64,000 nucleotides of DNA from RGIG9115 sp045649825 (lineage in GTDB: Bacteria > Bacillota > Clostridia > UBA1381). The stretch is from the NCBI GenBank assembly GCA_045649825.1, contig JAZRQO010000022.1:62001-126000 (forward strand), written 5' to 3'. The position numbers and the translations under genes were made by a program. Below, one piece after another: positions 36,136 through 45,011 of this stretch; position 1 is the stretch's first letter; each line of letters begins with the position of its first letter. Below the pieces are notes generated by a model that worked only from the letters and a program-made list of their open reading frames with translations, ran no database searches and was not told the DNA's origin.

Positions 36136-39100
36136 ATGACTAAAAAATTTATTTCATCTATTATAACTGTTGCTATTATCCTGAGTCTGTTAGTTGTGCC
36201 TCACGTGCAAGCCGCAAACCTTTTGCAAAACAGCGGCTTTGAAACGGGCACAGGTAACTGGAACGTTGTAGAGGCAAGTGCTTGGTTTGTTACAGGTAAG
36301 GATAAGGTTTCAGGTCGCACTTGTCTGGCTGTTACAGGAAGAAAGCAAGACTACGCAACACCCCAGCAGTTTTTGAATCTTCAAAACGGCAAGACCTACA
36401 CAGTTTCTATGTGGGTAAAAACTGCCAAGGGAACAGATGACCTCACAGTGTTTGTTGAACCATACAGAGCTGATGGGACCAAGTGGCCCATCAACATCTG
36501 TACAGTACCTGTAGGTGAGGAATGGACTCACGTTCAGCAAACCTTTACATTGAAAGCGGAAGAGCCGTTCACCAAAATTAAAATCCTCAGCAAAATGACA
36601 TCTCTTACAGATTTGTATTTTGATGACTTTGAAGTATGGGAAGGCTCTGCAGCTGGCGAAGCTCAGACAGGGGTTTCTGCACCTTCTTCTACAGATGACC
36701 CTAAGACCCCCACAAATCCTGAGCTTGTAAATACAGCTGAGGCAGATAAAACAAAAATCAACCTTATATCCAATTCAGACTTTGAAAAGGGAATAACAGG
36801 CTATAAAGCCGAAAATGCTGAGCTTAAACAGGTAAAGGGCGTAGTTTCTGGAAATTATGCTATGCAGGTAACTCCTGTTGACGGAGCGGCTGTTGTTACT
36901 GCTGATGCAGATATGATAAATGCTAAGGAATACAATCTTAATATGTGGTATAAAGGTGATGCCATCAGCGTGTATACCGATGGCGGAGCTGTATTATATG
37001 AGGGCGAAGCAGCAGCAGACTGGACTCTTGTGAACGAAAGCTTCGTATATGCAGCATCAAACCAAAAGCCGTGCATATCAATCGAAAGCCATGGTGAATT
37101 TTATCTCGACGCAGTTTCACTTTTTGAAGTACCACTGGTAGCAGAAACCCTCGGTGCGTCAGACAATTTGATTGCAGCAAATGACCCTGGTTTTGAATCA
37201 AGACCCGTAAGCGGCACAGCTCTTGGAAATAATGCATTCGGCGATGTTAATTGGATCTCTCGTGGTACTGCTAAGATTAGCAATGCACAGGCTCATACAG
37301 GCGTAAATTCTGTTGAGGTAACATCAGGAGGCGGCCCCCGTGCAGCTGTGTATGGCTTGACCCAGGGTAAGCAGTACTTCATATCTGTATGGGTATATCC
37401 CACACAGTCAGGCTTAAGGGGAGAATTAATCTTTGGCGGAAGCAGCAATAATAGAACGTCTAAGCCTACACTCACAGCAAATACATGGAATCAGATAAGC
37501 GGAGTTGTAACGGCTCCTCCGACAGGAGACGCAGGCTTAACTGCAACTCATGGCAAAACAGGTAATACCTTGTATTTAAATATGGAAAACCTGTCCGCTG
37601 CTATGTATGTAGACGATTTTGAAATAGTACCTTATGAAAGCTATGCGGCTACAGCCGGTGATGGACCTGTAGTTGTTAACCCTGTTGGCATTACGTCAGA
37701 GGGCAAGGACGTAGCACAAATCTGGGACTTTCATTGTTCACCCTCTACACCCGGTCTTCTTGCCGGCTGGAGAGTGCAAGTTGGCAATAATAATGGAACA
37801 GCATTTTATCCCATAAAGCCTGAGTATCAGGACGGTATCACACGTCTTGACTGCACTCTTAAGAACGGTAATATGTTCACTGAGCGTTATACAAATTATA
37901 ATATTGACGCTGAAAAATATAAATATATCAGCATTAAGGCTCAGAACCTCACCCATAGCGACACCTTTAGAATAGCCTTTTGGACTGCAGATAAGCCGGA
38001 AGACGGCAATAGAATTATGTATACTGTGAAATGGCCCAAGGCAGAGGGATTGCAAGAGATTATCCTTGATATGTCCGACTGTGATAAATGGGAGGGTACA
38101 ATCGCCCGTATAGGCTTGTCTCCTGCCGACCAGATTGCAGTTGACCAGTATGATTGGGGACTTCCCGGCGAAAGCGTTCTTCTTGAGAGCATATCAGTCT
38201 TTGCAGACGAACCGGCATCTGTAGAGGTGCTTACAGGCAATGCAATGACACGTGCTGAGTTTGTAGATATGTTAGTAGAAAAGCTGGAGCTTAAGAGTGT
38301 GCTCAATTCACAGACAGCTTTCCACGATGTTGGTACAGGTGCACCATGGCATAACAGCGTTATGGCAGCAGAAGAAACAGGCATCGTTTCAGGAAATGGT
38401 GTGGGATATTTCAATCCTTCCAATTATATAACACGTGAGCACGTGGCTGTAATGCTTAAACGTGCCTGCGATTATCTCGATAAGCAGACAGATCGTATTA
38501 TTCCCACTGTAAACTTTGCAGATGCAGTACAGTTTTCGGCAGGTATGCAGGAGGCTGCAAGCTTTGTGGCAAATGCGGGAATTATGACTGCAGCTTATGG
38601 CGGATATTTCAATCCTCAGGCTACAATCACAGATACTGAAGCAAACGAAATTATAAACCGGGTAGCTGACTGGATAGGCGGAACTGCTAAAAATGGTGCA
38701 GTGTTCGTTTCAGCAGATGTTGCCGGAACATACGACATTGTGAGAATGTCAGTTGAAGACCCAAAAGGTGCGGCATATACCAATCCTTATGACTATAATG
38801 AAGTGACAGCTGACGCAGTATTCACCGCTCCCGACGGAAGCACACTTGTACTTCCCGGCTACTATGACATGTACAGTGATTATCAGTATGACCCGAGACG
38901 TATTCCTGACGAATTTTCGCAGGATAATGCAACCTATTGGAAATTCCGCTTTGCACCTACCATGGCAGGTGAGTGGAAGTATGAAATAAAAGTTACCCAT
39001 GATGGAAATGTTACATCTCTCGGCAATGGCAAAATCACTGCTATAGACACAGGACGTCCCGGATTTATCAAGCGTGATGAAAATAACCCTCGTTTTGTAT

Positions 39101-40842
39101 ATGAAAACGGCGATGTTTTCAATGCAGTTGGCATAAACCTTAAGAGCCCGATTATTGGTTCGGGCGAGGGCGGCTACGAAGTATACGAGGACTATCTTGA
39201 AAAATATGCCGAAAACAACGGAATTAATGTTATAAGACCATGGTTCCAGTCAGAAGAAGACAAGAATATGGAGGACTATCAGACAGGACTTGGCAGATTT
39301 AATAGTTTCCATGCTCAAAGGCTCGACTATATGTTTGCTCTGGCACGTCAGAAGGACGTAACGATTCTTCCTGCTATTAAGTCACAGCACAGACTTAAAA
39401 ATGGAAACTGGCTCCAGACACGAAGCCAGTACCCCTCAATTACCGGTGGACCGCTGGACTTCGGCGCTGAATTTTTCTCAAACGAGGAATGTATACAAGC
39501 GTATAAGAGCTTGCTCAGATATATAATTGCACGCTATTCGGCATACGATAATGTTCTTCTTTGGGAGTTCTTCAACGAAGGAGAGGGAATAACCGGTTGG
39601 CGCGAAGAAATTGAAAGTGTAGATGCTTGGCACGATGAGATGTTTGCTTTTGTTGCTGAAATTGACCCTTATGACCATATTGCAGGTAGCGGATCTGTTT
39701 CATTATCGGGAGAATATGTTCTCGATAGCAACGAAATGCAGGACTTCTCAGCTGTTCACAGCTATAATACTATTCAGCCTGCACTTATGATAAGAGCTAA
39801 TGCAGCTGTAAACAGGAAGCTATATAATATACCTCATATTATAGAAGAAATGTCTCCAAGAGCTGAAACAGGGCTCGTGGAGATGGATCCTGAAGGTCGC
39901 TCCACGCACGAAATCATCTGGAGCTCCGTCGCTGCCGGAAACGCAGGTACAACTCCTGCATGGTTCTGGTGGGGTAATGACGGTAATAATTCATGGGGCT
40001 GGGTGCATGAGCATTGGAACTTATATAAGCCTCTCACAGACTTCCTTAAGGACTTCAACTGGCCTGATGAAGATATGAAGCTCGTAAACTTCAAAACCAC
40101 CTCAGCGGAAAAGGGCGATTTTACAATTCCTGCCGGCTACTATATGCAGGAACAATATAATGATGCCGCTCTTGGCGAGGTTCCTATAAAGTCAGAGTAT
40201 GAATATGACTTTGCTAATAATATTGTACGTGATCCTGACGATATAATTTATGAATCAATGATCACAAGCTCAATGCCGGAATACACATTTAAGGTAAATC
40301 TTCCAAAATCAACTAAGTTCAAGCTTGCTTTGGTAGGTGAGCCTATATATGTTCAAGCCGGAAATCTCGGTCAGGTGAGTGTATCAATAGATGGTACTGA
40401 GCAGATGGTGGCAGATTGGATTCCTTCAGAATTTTATGTAAAGGAATTCCCTGTTACTGTATCCGCAGGCGAGCATACCATTACTATAAAATGTGTAAGC
40501 GGTAGGGCTTGGCTTGGTTGGGTAGCATTTGAGGATGTCGCTCCACTTGTTGTAGCAGAGGGAGCAGTGGGCAAAGACAATGCTATGATTTTTGTTCGTG
40601 ACACTGAACTTGTTTACTCCAAGAGCTGCTATAACGACTATGAGCCTCCTGTAATAACAGGTGCGACGGTCGACCTTACAGGACTTACCGACGGCACTTA
40701 CGATCTTATCTGGTGGGATACCTATAAGAGCGGAGAGGTTTCAAAACAGGAGATAACAGTATCGGGCGGTGTAGCTCCGACTGTTGAGGTTCCTACATTC
40801 ACAAGAGATATTGCGGCTAAGATTGTCCGCAAGAGTAATTAA
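36136..40842 (+). CDS. Giant surface protein: CBM modules, internal SLH repeats, DUF5060 and clan GH-A glycosidase (paralogue)
   Basis: A 1568-residue exported protein. Signal peptide about 1-27 (IITVAIILSLLVVPHVQAA). Three CBM-like modules: 28-175 (NLLQNSGFETGTGNW), 210-335 (NLISNSDFEKGITGY), 345-510 (NLIAANDPGFESR). Then the WDFHCSPSTPGLLAGW beta-sandwich (515-695), SLH-like repeats (700-865; TRAEFVDMLVEKL, TREHVAVMLKRA, third degenerate), DUF5060 (868-985) and a TIM barrel (985-1300) with acid/base Glu1148 in WEFFNEGEG and nucleophile candidate Glu1237/1238 in HIIEEMS. From about residue 510 on it parallels the 23246 protein but has fewer N-terminal modules and lacks its C-terminal Ig modules. 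Start ATG 36136 follows AAGGAGG, overlapping the previous stop. It probably acts with its paralogue on one substrate, with different linkage or chain preference. Confidence 0.87.
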   Translation: MTKKFISSIITVAIILSLLVVPHVQAANLLQNSGFETGTGNWNVVEASAWFVTGKDKVSGRTCLAVTGRKQDYATPQQFLNLQNGKTYTVSMWVKTAKGTDDLTVFVEPYRADGTKWPINICTVPVGEEWTHVQQTFTLKAEEPFTKIKILSKMTSLTDLYFDDFEVWEGSAAGEAQTGVSAPSSTDDPKTPTNPELVNTAEADKTKINLISNSDFEKGITGYKAENAELKQVKGVVSGNYAMQVTPVDGAAVVTADADMINAKEYNLNMWYKGDAISVYTDGGAVLYEGEAAADWTLVNESFVYAASNQKPCISIESHGEFYLDAVSLFEVPLVAETLGASDNLIAANDPGFESRPVSGTALGNNAFGDVNWISRGTAKISNAQAHTGVNSVEVTSGGGPRAAVYGLTQGKQYFISVWVYPTQSGLRGELIFGGSSNNRTSKPTLTANTWNQISGVVTAPPTGDAGLTATHGKTGNTLYLNMENLSAAMYVDDFEIVPYESYAATAGDGPVVVNPVGITSEGKDVAQIWDFHCSPSTPGLLAGWRVQVGNNNGTAFYPIKPEYQDGITRLDCTLKNGNMFTERYTNYNIDAEKYKYISIKAQNLTHSDTFRIAFWTADKPEDGNRIMYTVKWPKAEGLQEIILDMSDCDKWEGTIARIGLSPADQIAVDQYDWGLPGESVLLESISVFADEPASVEVLTGNAMTRAEFVDMLVEKLELKSVLNSQTAFHDVGTGAPWHNSVMAAEETGIVSGNGVGYFNPSNYITREHVAVMLKRACDYLDKQTDRIIPTVNFADAVQFSAGMQEAASFVANAGIMTAAYGGYFNPQATITDTEANEIINRVADWIGGTAKNGAVFVSADVAGTYDIVRMSVEDPKGAAYTNPYDYNEVTADAVFTAPDGSTLVLPGYYDMYSDYQYDPRRIPDEFSQDNATYWKFRFAPTMAGEWKYEIKVTHDGNVTSLGNGKITAIDTGRPGFIKRDENNPRFVYENGDVFNAVGINLKSPIIGSGEGGYEVYEDYLEKYAENNGINVIRPWFQSEEDKNMEDYQTGLGRFNSFHAQRLDYMFALARQKDVTILPAIKSQHRLKNGNWLQTRSQYPSITGGPLDFGAEFFSNEECIQAYKSLLRYIIARYSAYDNVLLWEFFNEGEGITGWREEIESVDAWHDEMFAFVAEIDPYDHIAGSGSVSLSGEYVLDSNEMQDFSAVHSYNTIQPALMIRANAAVNRKLYNIPHIIEEMSPRAETGLVEMDPEGRSTHEIIWSSVAAGNAGTTPAWFWWGNDGNNSWGWVHEHWNLYKPLTDFLKDFNWPDEDMKLVNFKTTSAEKGDFTIPAGYYMQEQYNDAALGEVPIKSEYEYDFANNIVRDPDDIIYESMITSSMPEYTFKVNLPKSTKFKLALVGEPIYVQAGNLGQVSVSIDGTEQMVADWIPSEFYVKEFPVTVSAGEHTITIKCVSGRAWLGWVAFEDVAPLVVAEGAVGKDNAMIFVRDTELVYSKSCYNDYEPPVITGATVDLTGLTDGTYDLIWWDTYKSGEVSKQEITVSGGVAPTVEVPTFTRDIAAKIVRKSN

Positions 40843-40853
40843 GGAGGTATGAC

Positions 40854-42362
40854 ATGAAAAAATTAATATACAGCTTAATACTCATATTATGTATGACAGC
40901 GGCTTCTGCTTCGGCAGAAGCTGCAATCAAGGCTAAGGTCGATTCTGCAAATAATAAAATCACCATTACAGGAACAGCAGAAGCAGGTGCAGATGTGCCC
41001 CTTATGCTTTTAAAGCCTTTGAATGGGGCAACCCTTTCTCCATTAAACCTCGGAGATTATGCAATTCACATTGTTTCTGCAACAGCGGATGGAACCGGTG
41101 CTTTCTCTAAGGTTCTTCAAATGAGACCTGTTGGAGACCTATCTTATGTGGAGGGTTGGTTTACTCTCCTTACAGAAAGCGGAAGCACAAGTGCAGTAGA
41201 TAGCGGATTGAAGATATACTATCCTAATGCTACAGAGTGTGGCGATGCTCTTGCAGCAGTAAATGGTGCAACAGCAGCTAATATGGACGCAAAGCTGATT
41301 GCTGAATATGCTGCAGGCGTTAAAAATGCAGACATACTGGGAGTTTCAATTACTTGTCCCGAATACACAAATCACAAATCAGCCTTTTGTCAGACCTTGT
41401 TTGGCAAAAAGCCATCAGGCGGATGGGTTGATGTAGCGGATTTTCAGGATGACTTTGATGCTACGGTTACTATTTATACAAGATACCTTGATGCTCTTGA
41501 TGCTATCAATAGTGCAACTCTTGAAACTATTACATCTGTACTTGGAAGCTATAATGATGTACTTAATCTCACACTTGCAGGTAAATACACCACATACAGC
41601 TCTGAGATTAACAAAAATATTGTAGGCACTTATACAAGTCTTGATGCTTTTAAATCAACCTTTATAAGTGCGGTTGCGAATTATCAGCCCCCACAGTCAA
41701 GTGTTGACGGCAGCAGACCCGGCCCAAGCAGTCCGGGTGTGAGCGGCCCCGGTAGCAGCGGTAATCTTGCAGGCGGTGGCTTGGTAGTAGAAAAAACAGA
41801 TGATCCTCTGTCAAAGGTATTCTCTGACCTGGATTCTGTTTCATGGGCAGAGGATAGTATAGTACGTCTTGCAAAAGAAGGTATTGTGTCAGGCACAGGC
41901 AATAACAAATTTTCACCAAACAACCTTGTTACACGTGAGCAGTTTGTTAAAATGATACTCCTTGCTCTTGATCTTCCTGTTAATGGAGGAAGTGCACAGT
42001 TTTCTGATGTATCACAGTCTGACTGGTACTATACATACGTAATCTCAGCAAATGAGCTTGGCATAGTGACAGGTAAGGACAACGGCAGCTTCGGCGCAGG
42101 GGAATACGTAACACGTGAGGATATGGTTGCAATAGCGGCAAGAGCTGTCAGAACAGCACAGCGCACTTTGCCCCAAACAGCAACAGCTAACTATACTGAT
42201 GTGTCAGATATATCAGACTATGCAAAGGAAGCGGCAATTGCCTTTGGTAATGCCGGAATTATTACCGGTATGCCCGATGGCAGCTTTATGCCAAAGGATT
42301 TTTCAACAAGAGCACAGGCGGCAGTTGTACTTGACCGTCTGATGCAGATAACAGAGGGGTGA
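40854..42362 (+). CDS. SLH-domain surface protein with Pro/Gly/Ser linker
   Basis: A 502-residue exported protein. Signal peptide about 1-23 (LILILCMTAASASAEA). Residues about 24-95 look like an Ig-like strand-rich domain (KVDSANNKITITGTAEAGADV). A mainly helical part follows to about 280, then a flexible linker rich in Pro, Gly and Ser (about 282-312). Three SLH repeats complete the protein: FSDLDSVSWAEDSIVRLAKE..., FSDVSQSDWYYTYVISANEL... and YTDVSDISDYAKEAAIAFG..., each with a T-R-E/A-Q-type motif (TREQFVKM, TREDMVAI, TRAQAAVV). This is the canonical C-terminal anchor arrangement, unlike the internal SLHs in the enzymes upstream. The role of the N-terminal part is unknown; it may hold binding proteins or oligosaccharides near the membrane. 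Confidence 0.85.
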   Translation: MKKLIYSLILILCMTAASASAEAAIKAKVDSANNKITITGTAEAGADVPLMLLKPLNGATLSPLNLGDYAIHIVSATADGTGAFSKVLQMRPVGDLSYVEGWFTLLTESGSTSAVDSGLKIYYPNATECGDALAAVNGATAANMDAKLIAEYAAGVKNADILGVSITCPEYTNHKSAFCQTLFGKKPSGGWVDVADFQDDFDATVTIYTRYLDALDAINSATLETITSVLGSYNDVLNLTLAGKYTTYSSEINKNIVGTYTSLDAFKSTFISAVANYQPPQSSVDGSRPGPSSPGVSGPGSSGNLAGGGLVVEKTDDPLSKVFSDLDSVSWAEDSIVRLAKEGIVSGTGNNKFSPNNLVTREQFVKMILLALDLPVNGGSAQFSDVSQSDWYYTYVISANELGIVTGKDNGSFGAGEYVTREDMVAIAARAVRTAQRTLPQTATANYTDVSDISDYAKEAAIAFGNAGIITGMPDGSFMPKDFSTRAQAAVVLDRLMQITEG

Positions 42363-42367
42363 CAGCT

Positions 42368-44956
42368 ATGAAAAATAAATTAGTATCAATAATACTGGCT
42401 TTATGTGTTATTTTATCAGTTGCCCCGGCTTATGCGGCGTTCAACGATATTGCAGGTATTCAGAGTGAGTACGATATAAGAGTTTTAGATGGTCTTGGAA
42501 TTGTAGATTCAGGCGAGAGCTATCGCCCCGAAAGCTATATAACAAGAGGCGACTTTTTCCTTATGACTGCACGCACTATAGGCTACACTCCGGAAACCCC
42601 TGAGGAAGCGCTTTCTTATCTTGTTTCAGCAGGTATTGTTTCAGGCTATGGCAATGGTGAGTTTAAGTGTGACTCAGCCATCACCTACAACGAAGCTCTC
42701 AAGATGCTCGTTGTTGCACTTGGTTATGAGCAGAATGCACTTATGCAAAATGGCTGGCCCACAGGCTACATAACAGTAGCCTCGAGCCTCGACCTTATAG
42801 ACCCCGCCGACAAAATTGCAGGTGAGGGATATGTAACCCGCGGTATGGCGGCAACGCTTTTAGTCCGCGCCGGCAACACAAAAACTGCGGAAATAACCTA
42901 CCGTGACGGAAATTCAATTCTCGGACCTACAGGCGGTAAAACACTCTTTAAAGAATCTTTGGGTGTTTCAAAGGTCAGCGGTATTATAAATGCAAACAGT
43001 GCTACAAGCCTTACAGCGCCTGCCGGTATCTCACTCAATGAAGTGAAAATCGGTACAGACTATATCGATGCCGGTAACACAAATGCAAAGGAATATCTTG
43101 GTTACTACGTTGATGCATACTGTGTGGAAGAAACCGGCTACAAGGCACTTGCAGTAGTTCCTGCAAAGAAGAAAAACAACGTGCTTCGTCTTTCCTCCGG
43201 CAGTGAAATAACAGCAACGGGAGCTTATCCTTCAAAAATCGAAATAAGCTACTATACAGCCGACGGCAAGCAAAAGAGAGTTAAGGCAGAGGATTGTGAC
43301 GTGATTTATAACGGCAGTGCATATCTCGGCTTTACCCTTGCCGATATTTCCATTGACTCAGGTGAGGTTATACTCCTCGATAATGATAACGACGGAGTAT
43401 ATGATGTAATTTTTATAAACGAGTATGAAACCTATGTTGTTAAAACTGTAGATGCTGATACTCTTAAGGTGTTTGACTTCTACGGAAGAACTCTCGACCT
43501 TGATGTGGATAGTGAACAGGTACAGATTATCGGTTCCTCCGGCACTCTCACAGATATAAACTACATATATAAAGATGATGTTTTGTCTGTACAGAAGAGC
43601 AAAAACGGGGAGGTTATCCGTGTACAGATAGTTAAAAATACGTTTTCCGGTACAGTTAAGGCTATGGAAACCATAAACGGTAGTAAAAGACTGACAGTTG
43701 GTGATACAGCTTACTATATGTCAAAGGATTTTGAAAATATTGTACATACCGATAAGATTGAACCTTACACAGGTCTTGAAGCAGTATTCCATCTTGATGC
43801 AGAGGGTAAGATTGCGCATATCACTACAGCATCCTCAAACGGATGGAAATATGGCTACATAATTTCTGCAAACGTAGGTGACGATGACGGAAAGATTTAT
43901 TTTAAGATATATACAACAGACAATAAATTTGAACGGTTTGAAGTACAAGAAAGAGTAATTGTAGACGGAGCTAGCAAAAAGGTAGCAGCTCTCACTCCGG
44001 CAGACAATGCATGGATGAGCCGCCAGCTTATACGCTATCAGGCAGAGGAAAATGTACTTAAGAAAATCGACACAACTGTAAAAGGATCCAACGAAACTGA
44101 CGATACACTGAGTGTGGTTTCCGGAATTAATGATGCAAAATATGCCTCAACTCCGAAATTGTTTTACAACGGAAACCAAACCCTCCTTGGCGGAACGAAT
44201 GATACAATAGTGTTCACAATTCCCTCATCTCCTTCCAAATTTACAGATGAAATGTATTATTCGGTCGGCGGAATGACTTGGTTCTCAAACGAATCAACCT
44301 ACCAAAATCTCGATGCGTTTAACGTAAATGATGCGGGTATTGCCGAGGTTATAGTCCGTAATCATGACGATGGTGTAGGTATAGGAAACGCTCATGCCAG
44401 CTTCATGTTTGTAGAGTCAGTTTCAGTGGGTCTCGATAGCAATGGCGAAGTGGTTCAAAAACTCACAGGACTTCGTCAGAACGGGAGCGCTGCTTCTCTT
44501 CTCACTGATAAAGACGGTGTGATAAACACATCGGTAATTGGTTTTGGCGATGTGGTTCGTATCAGAGAAAAGAATGGAAGACTTGTGTATGCAGAAAAAA
44601 CAGTAGACTTTGAAAACGATTATACTGATCTTTTTGCGTACAGCTCCACGACAGGAATTACTAACGGAGTTACCACGGCAGGCTCTTCCTATTATGAAGC
44701 ACTCAAAATTGCTTGTGGCTATCTTGCATATTCAGATGAAACACATGCAGTTCTTAGTAACGCAGACGAGAGTAAGAAAATAACTTTCTATCTCGGAACA
44801 GCACCTGTAATGCTTTGCGATATGGATGAAGAAAAGGTGAAAACTATATCTGCAGGTGAGCTTGGTACTTATATCAGAACTGTAAATCCCGATGCAAAGG
44901 TGTATGTTATAACCAGAAACAGCTCTGTTACTGCAGTGATGGTACGTGTTAACTAA
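42368..44956 (+). CDS. Large surface protein with N-terminal SLH repeats
   Basis: An 862-residue exported protein. Signal peptide about 1-22 (IILALCVILSVAPAYAA). Residues about 23-170 contain SLH repeats (FNDIAGIQSEYDIRVLDGLG, ESYITRGDFFLMTARTIGY, YVTRGMAATLLVRAG). The remaining ~690 residues are beta-rich and of no recognised family; recurrent short motifs such as 'GEVILLDNDNDGVYDVIFINEY' type strands suggest repeated small beta-domains. N-terminal SLH plus a long unknown body resembles S-layer or surface scaffold proteins. The ATG at 42368 follows GAGGGG; a GTG at 42359 overlaps the previous stop. It lies between the enzymes and the transporter genes, so a surface scaffold or glycan-relay role is possible. 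Confidence 0.75.
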   Translation: MKNKLVSIILALCVILSVAPAYAAFNDIAGIQSEYDIRVLDGLGIVDSGESYRPESYITRGDFFLMTARTIGYTPETPEEALSYLVSAGIVSGYGNGEFKCDSAITYNEALKMLVVALGYEQNALMQNGWPTGYITVASSLDLIDPADKIAGEGYVTRGMAATLLVRAGNTKTAEITYRDGNSILGPTGGKTLFKESLGVSKVSGIINANSATSLTAPAGISLNEVKIGTDYIDAGNTNAKEYLGYYVDAYCVEETGYKALAVVPAKKKNNVLRLSSGSEITATGAYPSKIEISYYTADGKQKRVKAEDCDVIYNGSAYLGFTLADISIDSGEVILLDNDNDGVYDVIFINEYETYVVKTVDADTLKVFDFYGRTLDLDVDSEQVQIIGSSGTLTDINYIYKDDVLSVQKSKNGEVIRVQIVKNTFSGTVKAMETINGSKRLTVGDTAYYMSKDFENIVHTDKIEPYTGLEAVFHLDAEGKIAHITTASSNGWKYGYIISANVGDDDGKIYFKIYTTDNKFERFEVQERVIVDGASKKVAALTPADNAWMSRQLIRYQAEENVLKKIDTTVKGSNETDDTLSVVSGINDAKYASTPKLFYNGNQTLLGGTNDTIVFTIPSSPSKFTDEMYYSVGGMTWFSNESTYQNLDAFNVNDAGIAEVIVRNHDDGVGIGNAHASFMFVESVSVGLDSNGEVVQKLTGLRQNGSAASLLTDKDGVINTSVIGFGDVVRIREKNGRLVYAEKTVDFENDYTDLFAYSSTTGITNGVTTAGSSYYEALKIACGYLAYSDETHAVLSNADESKKITFYLGTAPVMLCDMDEEKVKTISAGELGTYIRTVNPDAKVYVITRNSSVTAVMVRVN

Positions 44957-45011
44957 TAAATAACAGGTAGTATATTGCCTGTAAAAATATTATAATAAAG
45001 GAGAATGAAAA

